Positions 8,796 to 19,140 of a DNA stretch of 64,000 nt are shown here, one piece after another. Below the pieces are notes generated by a model, which had not been told where the DNA came from, ran no database searches, and saw only the letters and a list, made by a program, of their open reading frames with translations. Origin of the DNA: Desulfocurvus sp. (GTDB lineage Bacteria > Desulfobacterota > Desulfovibrionia > Desulfovibrionales > Desulfovibrionaceae); assembly GCA_020692325.1 (NCBI GenBank), contig JAIMKR010000016.1:1-64000 (forward strand), in the 5' to 3' direction. The position numbers were made by a program, and so were the translations under genes. Each line of letters starts with the position of its first letter. The stretch's first letter is position 1.

Positions 8796-8824
8796 TTGAC
8801 TTCACCCCGCGCCCGGAGTATCCC
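8796..8824 (+). promoter_or_regulatory. Candidate promoter of the lysS envelope block
   Basis: TTGACT (8796-8801), a 17-nt spacer and TATCCC (8819-8824). It lies 119 nt upstream of the chosen lysS start, in the only sizeable gap before the long rightward run of envelope genes. Confidence 0.45.
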
Positions 8825-8942
8825 CGCGTGACCTGCTGGACGCTTGACTGCCGGGGGCCGATGGCTTAGGCAGACACGTATTCGGGGAATGAGTTCAAGA
8901 CATTTTTTAGAGCCCGCACAATCGCTCAGGGAGACACCCGTT

Positions 8943-10574
8943 TTGGCCGACAAACCAAAGGACAGCGGCGCTAAGAATCTCTGCGCCGGGTCGCCGAACG
9001 CGGGGCGCTTCAAGCCCCTCGTCGCCGCGCTCGCCGCGCGTGACGAATTCAACGACGTCCTGCGCACCCGCATCGAGAAGGCCTGCGCCCTGCTCGACGC
9101 GGGCCAGCAGCTTTACCCCAACACCTTCCGCAGGGACACGCACATCGGCGACATCCTGGAGGCTTACTCCGGGCTGGATGACGAGGGCCTCGCCGCGCTC
9201 GGCAAAACGTTCCGCGTGGCCGGACGCATGACTTCCCTGCGTTCCTTCGGCAAGGTCACCTTCATCCACGTGCTGGACACCTCGGAGTCCATGCAGGCCT
9301 TCGTCGCTCGCGACGACCTGGGCCAGGAGGCCTACCAGCTCTTCAAGAAATTCGACATCGGCGACATTCTGGGCATCGAGGGCGACCTGTTCCGCACCAA
9401 GACGGGCGAGCTCACCATCCGCGCCAGGAAGGTCGACCTTGTCACCAAGTCCATGCGTCCCCTGCCGGAGAAATACCACGGCCTGAAGGACATGGAGATG
9501 CGCTACCGCCAGCGCTACGTGGACCTCATCGTCACCCCCAAGACGAGCGAGATCTTCCGCAAGCGCACCAAAATCGTGCGTGGGCTGCGCAACTACCTGG
9601 ACGAGAAGGGCTTTCTCGAAGTCGAAACGCCCATGATGCAGCCCCTTGCCGGCGGCGCCACGGCCCGGCCGTTCGAGACGCACCACAACGCCCTGGACAT
9701 GAAGCTGTACATGCGCATCGCCCCGGAGCTGTACCTCAAGCGCCTGCTTGTGGGCGGGTTCGAGCGCGTCTACGAGATCAACCGCAATTTCCGCAACGAG
9801 GGTGTGGACACCCGGCACAACCCCGAGTTCACCATGCTCGAGTTCTACTGGGCCTACGCCGATTTCCGCGATTTGATGGACCTCACCGAGGACATGATCG
9901 CCAAGGTCGCGCGCGACGTCTGCGGCGACACGGTTGTGCCCTATCAGGGCGAGCGGATCGATCTGACCCCGGGCAAGTGGAAGCGCCTGAGCTTCTTCGA
10001 GTCCATCGAGACCATCGGCGGCGTGGGGCCGGAGGACTACACCGACTACACCCGCTGCGCCGCCCTCGTGCGCAAGAACGGCGAGAAGGTCATCACCGGC
10101 GAGAAGCTGGGCAAGCTGCAGGCCAAGCTCTTCGACCTGCTGGTGGAGCCCAAGCTCATCCAGCCGCACTTCATCTATCATTATCCCACGGAGATATCGC
10201 CGCTGTCGCGCCGCAACGACAAAAACCCGGACATCACCGACCGCTACGAGCTTTTCGTGGCCGGCCGTGAGCTGGGCAACGCCTTCTCCGAGCTCAACGA
10301 TCCCGTCGATCAGCGCGGGCGTTTCGAGGAGCAGGTGCGCGAGAAGGCCGCCGGCGACGACGAGGCCCACTGCATGGACGAGGACTACGTGCGCGCCCTG
10401 GAGTACGGCATGCCGCCGGCTGCCGGGCAGGGCGTGGGCATCGACAGGCTTGTGATGTTGCTCACCGATTCCGCCTCCATCCGCGAGGTCATCCTGTTCC
10501 CGCTGCTCCGGCCGGAAACGGTCGGTCCCGTCGGGGGCGCATCCGTGGCCGGACCGGCCACAGGACCGGCATGA
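8943..10574 (+). CDS. lysS: Lysyl-tRNA synthetase (class II)
   Basis: Charges tRNA-Lys. The chosen start is TTG at 8943, with AGGGAGA 8 nt upstream (543 residues); an ATG at 8889 in frame is the alternative. After an N-terminal OB-fold anticodon domain, class II motif 2 (FRNEGVDTRHNPEFTMLEF) and motif 3 (GQGVGIDRLVML) are intact. The C-terminus carries about 20 extra Gly/Val/Pro/Ala-rich residues after the normal end (LFPLLRPE). Its stop overlaps the lolC start as ATGA, so translation is probably coupled. Confidence 0.93.
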   Translation: MADKPKDSGAKNLCAGSPNAGRFKPLVAALAARDEFNDVLRTRIEKACALLDAGQQLYPNTFRRDTHIGDILEAYSGLDDEGLAALGKTFRVAGRMTSLRSFGKVTFIHVLDTSESMQAFVARDDLGQEAYQLFKKFDIGDILGIEGDLFRTKTGELTIRARKVDLVTKSMRPLPEKYHGLKDMEMRYRQRYVDLIVTPKTSEIFRKRTKIVRGLRNYLDEKGFLEVETPMMQPLAGGATARPFETHHNALDMKLYMRIAPELYLKRLLVGGFERVYEINRNFRNEGVDTRHNPEFTMLEFYWAYADFRDLMDLTEDMIAKVARDVCGDTVVPYQGERIDLTPGKWKRLSFFESIETIGGVGPEDYTDYTRCAALVRKNGEKVITGEKLGKLQAKLFDLLVEPKLIQPHFIYHYPTEISPLSRRNDKNPDITDRYELFVAGRELGNAFSELNDPVDQRGRFEEQVREKAAGDDEAHCMDEDYVRALEYGMPPAAGQGVGIDRLVMLLTDSASIREVILFPLLRPETVGPVGGASVAGPATGPA

Positions 10575-11792
10575 AGTTCGAGTCCTTCGTCGCGCTGCGC
10601 TACATATTCTCGCTGCGCAAGCAGTCGTTCATCGCGGTGATCTCGCTGTTCGCCGTGTGCGGGGTTGCCCTCGGCGTGGCCGCGCTCATTGTGGTCATCG
10701 GCGTCATGAACGGCTTCACGAAGGATCTGCGCGACAAGATCCTCGGCGTCAACGCGCACGTCATCGTCAGCTCCTTCACCGGCGGCCTGCGCGACTACCA
10801 GAAGGTGGCCGAAATCTGCCGCGGGGTGCATGGCGTCACGGGGGTCACGCCCTTCGTCTATTCCGAGGTCATGCTCTCCTCCGCCGGTGGCGTGAAGGGC
10901 GTGGTGCTGCGCGGCATCGACCCCAACAGCAGCGATAAGGTCCTGAGCCTCGCCAAGGACATGGTCGTGGGCGACGTGAATGACCTGCGGGCCGACAGCG
11001 ACCTCCCCAGCATCATCATCGGCGCGGAGATGGCCAAGCGCCTGGGGCTCAGCCGAGGCGACACCGTGAACCTGCTCTCGCCCACCGGCACGCAGAGTTC
11101 CGTGGGCTTCACGCCCAAGGTGCGCGTGTTCCGGGTGGCCGGCATCTTCCGCACCGGCATGTTCGAGTATGACGCGACGCTGGGCTATGTGACCATCACC
11201 GCAGCGCGCAACCTGCTGGGATTCAAGAATGATGTCGTCACCGGCCTGGAGGTGCGCCTGGCCGACGTGTACAAGGCCGGGGCGGTGAGCGAGCAGCTGC
11301 GCGCACGCCTGCACGATTATCCCGTCTCTGTGCGCAACTGGCAGGAAATGAACGCCAACCTCTTCGCCGCCCTTGAGCTGGAGAAGACGGCCATGTTCAT
11401 CATCCTGGCCATGATCGTCCTCGTCGGTTCGTTCAGCATCGTCACCATGCTCGTCATGCTGGTGATGCAGAAGACCAAGGACATAGCCGTGTTCATGAGC
11501 CTGGGCGCGGACGAACGGTCCATCCGGCGTATCTTCGTTCTGCAAGGCAGCTTCATCGGCGCGGTGGGCACCGCGCTGGGCTACGGCATAGGCGTGCCCG
11601 TGGCGCTTCTGCTCAAAAAATACCAGTTCATCAAACTGCCCAGCGACGTCTATCCCGTGGACTACCTGCCCGTGCGGCTGGAGGCGCTGGACCTCACGCT
11701 CATCGGCGTGGCGGCGCTGGCGCTGTGTTTCCTCTCAACTCTGTATCCCGCCAGAAAGGCGGCGGCCCTCAATCCTTCGGACGCCTTGCGTT

Positions 11793-11800
<8 letters not shown>
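10571..11800 (+). CDS. lolC: Lipoprotein-releasing ABC transporter permease LolC/E
   Basis: A 409-residue MacB-type permease. One membrane segment lies near residues 20-50, then a large periplasmic domain of about 220 residues, then three C-terminal segments from about residue 270. The order and the N-terminal pattern (ALRYIFSLRKQSFIAVISLFAV) are those of LolC/LolE. It releases lipoproteins from the inner membrane to LolA. Only one permease gene is present, so it probably works as a homodimer with LolD; no lolA is in the window. It overlaps lolD by 8 nt. Confidence 0.9.
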
Positions 11801-12465
<665 letters not shown>

Positions 12466-12479
<14 letters not shown>

Positions 12480-15201
12480 TATCATACGATTTTTCGTTTG
12501 TGCCTTCTTCGCCGCCGTGTTGGCCGTCATGGCCTCGCCCGGCAGGGACGAGGCCGCCGTGACCACCGCCCAAGAGGTTCGTGTGCTGGTGATGCCGTTC
12601 GACGTGAACGCCGGCGACGACCTCAAATACCTCCGCACCGGCCTGCGGGACATGCTTTCCGATCGCCTGCGCGGCGCCGGATTCAGTGTCGTCTCGCCCG
12701 CTGTCGCGGAACGGGTCCTGGCCGCCAAGGGCATTCGGCCCGACGCCCCGGGCGCGGCCAAACAGGCTGGCATGCTCACCAACGCCAAATTCGTCATCAC
12801 CGGTAGCTTCAGCATGCTGGGGCAAACCGTCTCCATCGACGCCCATGTGCTCGATCCCTTCGGCCTCAAGCAGCCCGTGCCCGTCTCGGTCAGCAAGGAT
12901 GGACTCATCAACCTCATGCCCGCCGTGGACGAGCTGATGGGCAAGATGCGCGGCGACCTGCTCGGGCTGGACCGCATCAGCGACATCGACGTGGAAGGCA
13001 CCGTGGCCCTCGATCGTGAGGTCGTGCTCATGCGCCTCACCACAAAGAAGGGCGATCCCCTCGACCTCAAGAGCATCAACACCGACGTGAAGACGGTGTT
13101 CGACCTGGGCTACTTCGATGACGTGAAGGCCATTCTGCGCGACACTTCCGCCGGCAAGAAGCTCGTCATCAAGGTGGTGGAGAAGCCGCGCATCCTGGCC
13201 ATCGGCGTCAAAGGCGCCAAGGCCATGAGTTCCGACGACATCCTCAAGGTGGCCAACTCCAAGAAGGGCGCGGTCCTCAACCCCAAGGTCCTCGCCGAGG
13301 ACATCGCCGCCATACGCGAGCTGTACCGCAAGGACGGCTACTATAACGCCAAGATCACCCACGAGATCGAGACAGCCGGCCAGGGCCAGGCGCGGCTCAA
13401 TTTCGTCGTCGATGAGGGCAAGAAGCTCTACGTCAAGAAGATCATCATCGAGGGCGCCAAGCAGGTCCCCGAGAGCGACCTCAAGGGCGAGCTGCAGCTC
13501 AAGGAGCGCGGCTGGCTCTCCTGGATCACCCAAAGTGGCGTCCTCAAGGAGGAGCTGCTCGAGCGCGATAGCGCCGCCCTGGCCGCGTACTACAACAACC
13601 GCGGCTTCATCGACGCCAAGGTCTCCGCGCCCGATGTCAAGATCGAGGACGACGGCATCGTCGTCACCTTCAAGGTGGAGGAGGGCAGCCGCTTCCGCGT
13701 CACCTCCGTGCACGTGGAGGGCGATCTCATCGCCGACGAGTCCAAGCTGCTCGATCTGACCAAGATGAAGGAGGCGGCCAAGAACAAGGACTACCTCGAC
13801 CGCTCCTTCGTGCGCGACGACATCAAAGCCCTCACCGACTATTACAACAACTTTGGCTATGCCTACGCCGAGACCAACGTGCGCATGAACGACCATCCCG
13901 AGGACAAGACCCTCGACATCGTCTACGTCATGCGCAAGTTGCAGCGGGTCCACATCCGCCGTCTGCTCGTGGAGGGCAACACCAAGACGCGCGACAACGT
14001 CATCCTGCGCGAAATGCGCTTGGCCGACGGCGACCTGTTCAACGGAGAGAAACTCAAGCGTTCCAGCGAGCGGCTGGACAAGCTGGGCTACTTCTCCAGT
14101 GTGGACATTGAACCTGTGCCCACGGGCAGCCCGGACCAGATGGATCTCAAAATCAAGGTGAAGGACAAGGACACCGGCAAGATCGGCGGCGGCGTGGGCT
14201 ACTCCACGTATGACTCCGTGTATCTGGCCGCGTCCATTGACGAGTCGAACATGTTTGGCGAGGGCTGGTCCACCGGCGTCCATGGACAGTGGGGCGCCAA
14301 GAAGACCGCCTACACCCTGACCGCCATGAACCCGCGCTGGGACGACACGAAGCTGGGTGTGGGCGGCCAGTTGTTCGACAAGCAGGAGGACTACGTCACC
14401 TTCAGCCGCGACTCCTATGGTGGCATCCTTAACTTCTCGTATCCCATCGGTGAGTACACCAGCCTGTTGTGGAATTACCGTCTGGAGCACTACACCATCT
14501 ACGACGTGGATAAGTCGGACGCCTCGGACATCATTCTCGACGCCAAAGGCGATCACTTGGCCAGCGTTCTTGGTGGCGGCGTCGTGCGCGACACCACCAA
14601 CGGTGGCGCCACCACCATGCCTACCCGCGGCACCATCAATTCCATCACTGGCACATACGGTGGCGGTATTCTCGGCGGCACCGACCACTTCGTCAAAGGC
14701 ATCTTCGACTCCGCGTTGTATCATCCGGTCATCGGCGACTTGGTGTTCCACTGGCACGGACAGGTCGGCGTGGTCGGGCAAAACGAGGGCGGCGAATCCA
14801 TTCCGCTTTCCGAACGTTTCGCTCTGGGCGGCAATGGCACGGTGCGCGGCTACTCCACCCGCAAAATCGCTCCGCTGAACGATTCCAACAAGGTGATGTA
14901 TGGCGACAAGGAAGCCTACACCAACCTTGAGCTCATCTACCCCTTGAGCAAGAAGATGGGCATCTATGGCTCCACCTTCTTCGATGCCGGCAACACGTGG
15001 AAGGAGGGCGAGATGTGGTTCAGCAATCCCTCACGTGGCGGTAAGGAAGGGCCGACCCTCGGCCTGTATAAGAGCGTCGGCGTCGGCCTGCTGTGGTACT
15101 CGCCCATGGGCCCGCTCAAGATCGAGTACGGGCATGGCTTGGACGACCTCTACGACAGCAGCAATAATAAGGTTGAGTTCAACATGGGGCAGTCCTTCTA
15201 G
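12466..15201 (+). CDS. bamA: Outer-membrane assembly factor BamA with TolB-like N-terminal domain
   Basis: 911 residues, about 100 longer than E. coli BamA. After a signal peptide (about 1-31), residues 40-135 form an extra domain: VLVMPFDVNAGDDLKYLRTG, then VVSP, then AKFVITGSFSMLGQTVSIDA. This is the pattern of the TolB-N/FlgO/CsgG-like family. POTRA repeats follow to about 520 (for example FDLGYFDDVKA). The barrel occupies the rest and ends in VEFNMGQSF, a terminal-Phe beta signal. BamA folds and inserts outer-membrane proteins. The extra domain may replace a periplasmic Bam partner (inference). Confidence 0.93.
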
Positions 15202-15210
15202 GCGGAACAG

Positions 15211-15228
15211 CCGGTCCATGCGGACCGG
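15211..15228. other. Intercistronic hairpin between bamA and skp-like gene
   Basis: A perfect 7-bp stem (CCGGTCC/GGACCGG) with an ATGC loop lies 10 nt after the bamA stop. No T run follows, so it is more likely an mRNA-stability or processing element than a full terminator. Confidence 0.35.
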
Positions 15229-15291
15229 GGACGGACGGACCCTTTTCGTTTGACGACACGGCTTCAACACACGTTGGAAGGAGATAGTCAC

Positions 15292-15822
15292 ATGCGTAAG
15301 TTTATGGCAGTCGCCCTGTTCCTCCTGCTTCTGCAGTCTTCCGCCGCGTTCGCGGCCGGACCCTCCAAGGTCGGCCTCTTCGATCCCGAGGAGGTCCTCA
15401 GAACGTCGGAGCCCGGCAAGGAGGCCATCAAGCAGTTTGAAGCCAAGATGAAGCCCGATAGCGAGCGCATCGAGAAGCAGCGCAAGGATTTCCTCAAAAT
15501 GCAGGAGGACTTCCAGAAGCAGGCTTTCGCGCTGGCGCCCGAAGCGCGGCAGGACAAGGAACGTGAGCTGCGCCGCAAGGAATTCGAACTCTCCGAGGCC
15601 GTGCGGATGTTCCAGAACGCCGCCAACCGCGAGAAGAGCATCAAGCTCAACGAGATCCTGAAGGTCCTCAACGCCAGCGTGTCCGATTACGCCAGCAAGA
15701 ATGGCTACTCGGTCGTCATGGCCAAGACCCAGGGCATCACCTACTACATCGATCCCAGCTGTGATATCACCAAGGCTGTCACCAGCGAGCTGAACAAGGC
15801 CTGGAAGACCCACAAGAAGTAG
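15292..15822 (+). CDS. Skp/OmpH-like periplasmic chaperone
   Basis: The start at 15292 follows GGAAGGAG; 176 residues. A signal peptide ends near residue 22 (SSAAFAAG). The rest starts with [20 protein letters not shown], the usual Skp opening, followed by a long charged coiled coil (about residues 50-125) and a C-terminal body strand region. Skp holds unfolded outer-membrane proteins in the periplasm and commonly lies between bamA and lpxD, as here. Confidence 0.88.
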   Translation: MRKFMAVALFLLLLQSSAAFAAGPSKVGLFDPEEVLRTSEPGKEAIKQFEAKMKPDSERIEKQRKDFLKMQEDFQKQAFALAPEARQDKERELRRKEFELSEAVRMFQNAANREKSIKLNEILKVLNASVSDYASKNGYSVVMAKTQGITYYIDPSCDITKAVTSELNKAWKTHKK

Positions 15823-15838
15823 CGGCGGGGTTCCTTCA

Positions 15839-16873
15839 ATGTTGTTGTCCGAAGTGGCCGGGAAGGTCGGACTGACCTTCTCCGGCCACGATCTTGAGAT
15901 TCGTGGTGTGAACACCCTGGTCTCGGCTGGGGAGGGGGACATCGCCCCGCTGCTTTCGCCCAAGCACCTGCGGGAATTCGTGGCCACGCGCGCCTCGGCC
16001 GTGCTGTGTGACGCGGCTCACGCCGATGCCGCTCCGGCGGGGCGGGCCTGCCTCGTCTCGGCGAATCCGAAGCTGGACTGGGCCCGCATCGTGACGCTTT
16101 TCGCCAAGCCGCAGGGCTGCTTGACCGGCGTGAGTTCGCAGGCGTTTGTCCACGCCGAGGCTGAACTCGGCGAGGGCGTCACGTTGTACCCCTTCGCCTT
16201 CATCGGCGCGCGGGCGCGCATCGGGCGGAACTCCACCATCTTCCCCGGTGTTTACGTTGGCGAAGACTGCGTGGTGGGCGAAAATGCTACCCTGTACCCC
16301 AACAGCGTGCTCATGGCCGGAACCATCCTGGGCGACCGCGTGACCATCCACGCGGGCACGGTGCTCGGCAGCGACGGCTATGGCTACGCCCAGTCGCCCG
16401 CCGGCCACGTGAAGATTCCTCAGGTCGGCCACGTGGAGATCGGCGACGACGTGGAGATCGGCGCCAACGCCGCCATCGACCGCGCCGCCCTGGAAGCCAC
16501 GCGAGTCGGGGCCGGGACCAAGATCGACAATCTCGTGCAGATCGCCCACAACGTGCAGGTGGGGCGGCATTGCCTCATCATCTCACAGGTGGGCGTCGCC
16601 GGCAGCACCAAGCTCGGCAACGGCGTGGTGCTGGCAGGTCAGGCTGGCTTGCGCGACAACATCACCCTGGGCGACGGCGTGCAGGTGGCCGCGCAAAGCG
16701 GCGTCGGCCAGGATTTGCCCGCGGGCTCGCTTGCCGGCGGCTCTCCCAGCATGGACGCGGCGACCTTCCTTAAGGTCGGTCTCACTTTGCCGAAGCTTCC
16801 GGAACTCATGCGCCGCGTGCGCCGTTTGGAAAAGGCCCTGGAGGCCGTCGAAAAGGAGGCTGGCCGTGAGTGA
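15839..16873 (+). CDS. lpxD: UDP-3-O-acylglucosamine N-acyltransferase
   Basis: Third step of lipid A synthesis: adds the N-linked hydroxyacyl chain from acyl-ACP. 344 residues. The N-terminal UDP-binding domain covers about 1-100. Left-handed beta-helix hexapeptide repeats follow ([34 protein letters not shown]), with the catalytic histidine in [11 protein letters not shown]-terminal helix closes the protein. It overlaps fabZ by 8 nt. Confidence 0.95.
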   Translation: MLLSEVAGKVGLTFSGHDLEIRGVNTLVSAGEGDIAPLLSPKHLREFVATRASAVLCDAAHADAAPAGRACLVSANPKLDWARIVTLFAKPQGCLTGVSSQAFVHAEAELGEGVTLYPFAFIGARARIGRNSTIFPGVYVGEDCVVGENATLYPNSVLMAGTILGDRVTIHAGTVLGSDGYGYAQSPAGHVKIPQVGHVEIGDDVEIGANAAIDRAALEATRVGAGTKIDNLVQIAHNVQVGRHCLIISQVGVAGSTKLGNGVVLAGQAGLRDNITLGDGVQVAAQSGVGQDLPAGSLAGGSPSMDAATFLKVGLTLPKLPELMRRVRRLEKALEAVEKEAGRE

Positions 16874-17321
16874 ACTGCCCATAGACATTCAGCGGATCAT
16901 GCAGATGCTGCCGCATCGCTATCCGTTTCTCATGGTTGACCGCGTGCTGGAGCTCACTCCCGGCGAGCACGTGAAGGCCTACAAGAACGTCACCATCAAC
17001 GAGAATTTCTTCATGGGGCACTTCCCCGGCCATCCCGTCATGCCCGGCGTGCTCATCATGGAGGCGTTGGCCCAGGCCGGCGGCATCTTCGTCATTGAGA
17101 ACATGGGGCCCTCGGCCAAGGACAAGCTGTTCCTCTTCACCGGCATCGACGGCGCGAAGTTCCGCCGGCAGGTTGTGCCCGGCGACCAGCTCATCCTCGA
17201 GGCCAGCGTCATCCGGCACAAGCTCAACATCTGGAAGATGCGCGGCACCGCCAGCGTCGACGGTCACGTCGTGGCCGAGGGCGTTTTCTCCGCCGCCGTC
17301 GTGGACAAGGAGAAGAACTAG
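16866..17321 (+). CDS. fabZ: 3-hydroxyacyl-ACP dehydratase FabZ
   Basis: The GTG at 16866 (VSELPIDIQ) gives 151 residues, the usual length. Hot-dog fold with the catalytic His in [13 protein letters not shown] and the Glu in [17 protein letters not shown] is near the N-terminus. It dehydrates 3-hydroxyacyl-ACP in fatty acid elongation and so competes with LpxA and LpxD for hydroxyacyl-ACP. It lies between their genes and its stop shares a base with the lpxA start. Confidence 0.96.
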   Translation: MSELPIDIQRIMQMLPHRYPFLMVDRVLELTPGEHVKAYKNVTINENFFMGHFPGHPVMPGVLIMEALAQAGGIFVIENMGPSAKDKLFLFTGIDGAKFRRQVVPGDQLILEASVIRHKLNIWKMRGTASVDGHVVAEGVFSAAVVDKEKN

Positions 17322-18133
17322 TGGCCACCACCATCCACCCCACCGCCGTCGTTCATACAAAGGCCAAGCTCGGCGCGGACGTCTGCGTCGGCCCGTACTG
17401 CGTCGTCGAGGAGATCGTGGAAATAGGCGATGGCTGCCATCTCGACGCCTTCGCCCAGATCAAAAATTACACTAGGCTCGGGGCCAACAACCACGTGCAC
17501 TCCTACGCCTGTCTGGGCGACGCGCCCCAGCACCTGGGCTACAAGGGTGAGGAGACCTGGGTCCGCGTGGGCGAGCGCAACGACTTCCGCGAATTCGTCA
17601 CCGTGCACCGCGGCACGGCCCAGGGGCATCTGGAGACCGTCATCGGCTCCGACTGCCTGTTCATGGCCTACGCCCACGTGGCGCACGATTGCAGCATCGG
17701 CGATCACGTCACCGTGGCCAACGCCGTGAGCATGGCCGGTCATGTGGAGATCGGCGACTTCGCCATTGTTTCCGGCATGGCGGCGGTGCAGCAGTTCTCG
17801 CGCATCGGCGAGTACGCCTTCCTGGGCGGGCTTTCCGGCTACTCCAACGACGTTCCCCCCTACATGCTGGCCCAGGGCACGCGCGCCAAGCTGTACGGAC
17901 CCAACGTCATCGGCCTCAGGCGCCACGGCTTCACCACGCAGCAGGTGGCGGCCATCAAAAAAGCCTACCGCATCATCTTCCGCTCCGGCCTCATGCGCGA
18001 GGAGGCTTTGCAGAAGGCTTTGACCGAGTACCCCGATTCGCCGGAGGTGGCGCGTCTGGTCGAGTTCATGCGCGGCACCAAGCGTGGCATCATCTCCGAC
18101 GCCGGCCGCAGCTCCGGCGGCGGTGAGGACTAG
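17321..18133 (+). CDS. lpxA: UDP-N-acetylglucosamine O-acyltransferase
   Basis: First step of lipid A synthesis. GTG start at 17321, 270 residues. Hexapeptide-repeat beta helix in the first 190 residues, then a C-terminal helical domain (IGLRRHGFTTQQVAAIKKAYR). The catalytic histidine lies in MAYAHVAHDCSIGDH and HRGTAQG is the family loop. It is the last enzyme-coding gene before lpxI, with a 36-nt gap. Confidence 0.96.
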   Translation: MATTIHPTAVVHTKAKLGADVCVGPYCVVEEIVEIGDGCHLDAFAQIKNYTRLGANNHVHSYACLGDAPQHLGYKGEETWVRVGERNDFREFVTVHRGTAQGHLETVIGSDCLFMAYAHVAHDCSIGDHVTVANAVSMAGHVEIGDFAIVSGMAAVQQFSRIGEYAFLGGLSGYSNDVPPYMLAQGTRAKLYGPNVIGLRRHGFTTQQVAAIKKAYRIIFRSGLMREEALQKALTEYPDSPEVARLVEFMRGTKRGIISDAGRSSGGGED

Positions 18134-18169
18134 GCCCGACGGGGCCTTCACACCCACAACGGACAGCGC

Positions 18170-19009
18170 ATGGACGCGGGCTCCTCACCGAAGGTCGTCG
18201 GTCTCATCGCCGGCGGCCGCCAGTTCCCCGTGCTCGTGGCGCGGGGGGTCAAGGCTGCCGGGCACCGACTGGTCGTCGTCGGCTTCACCGGCCACACCAA
18301 CCCCGAGGTCTATCCACTGGCCGACGAGAAGCGCGAGCTCAAGCTCGGTCAGCTCTCGAAGATGATCGACTTCCTGAAGGAAACCGGCGTGCGGGAAGTG
18401 GTCATGGCCGGCACCATCCACAAGCCAGGCGTCATGGACTTCCGCCATTTCGACGCGCGCGCTGTCAAAATTCTCTTCTCCCTCAAGGCCAAGGGCGACG
18501 ATGTGCTTTTGCGCACGCTTTCCGCCGTGCTGGAAGGCGAGGGCATGACGCTCGCTCCGCCGCAGCGCTATGCCGAGGGACTGCTCACGCCCGTCGGCGT
18601 GCTCACGCGGCGCGCCCCCGCCGAGCGCGAGTGGATCGACTTGCGGCGCGGCGCGCGCTTGGCCCGCGAGGTCGGCCGGCTGGACATCGGCCAGTGCGTC
18701 GTTTTGCGCGAGGGCGTGGTGGCCGCCATCGAGGCTCTGGAGGGCACGGACGCGGCCATCGAGCGCGGCTGCCGGTTGGGCGGCCCCGGCTGCGTGGCGG
18801 TCAAGATGCTCAAGCCCGGTCAGGAGGAGCGTGTGGACCTGCCGAGCGTCGGCCCTGACACGGTGCGTCAGCTCGCGGCGGGTAAGGGCGCGGCCTTTGG
18901 CGTCGAGGCCGGGCGCAGTCTGTTCTTCGATCTGGAGGCGACTCTCGCCGCCGCGAATCGCGCCGGTATCGCCATCGTGGGCCTCACCGAGACCGACATG
19001 GTCGAATAG
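18170..19009 (+). CDS. lpxI: UDP-2,3-diacylglucosamine pyrophosphatase LpxI
   Basis: A 279-residue DUF1009-type protein. It begins with VGLIAGGRQFPVLVARGVK and contains VVMAGTIHKPGVMDFRHF, LEGEGMTLAPP and the C-terminal FGVEAGRSLFFDLE. LpxI cleaves UDP-2,3-diacylglucosamine to lipid X and replaces LpxH in many non-enteric bacteria. No LpxH-like metallophosphoesterase is seen in the window. Its place right after lpxA supports the call. Confidence 0.93.
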   Translation: MDAGSSPKVVGLIAGGRQFPVLVARGVKAAGHRLVVVGFTGHTNPEVYPLADEKRELKLGQLSKMIDFLKETGVREVVMAGTIHKPGVMDFRHFDARAVKILFSLKAKGDDVLLRTLSAVLEGEGMTLAPPQRYAEGLLTPVGVLTRRAPAEREWIDLRRGARLAREVGRLDIGQCVVLREGVVAAIEALEGTDAAIERGCRLGGPGCVAVKMLKPGQEERVDLPSVGPDTVRQLAAGKGAAFGVEAGRSLFFDLEATLAAANRAGIAIVGLTETDMVE

Positions 19010-19140
19010 CCGGGAATCCGCACCGGAGAAGGCTTGCCGGTCCGGGACAAAGCGGCTATGCGTTATCGCGGGAACCGCTTTGGCCGCTCCCCGCGTCCGC
19101 GAAAACTCCGCACCACCGGCGCGCACAAAAACCGGGGCAC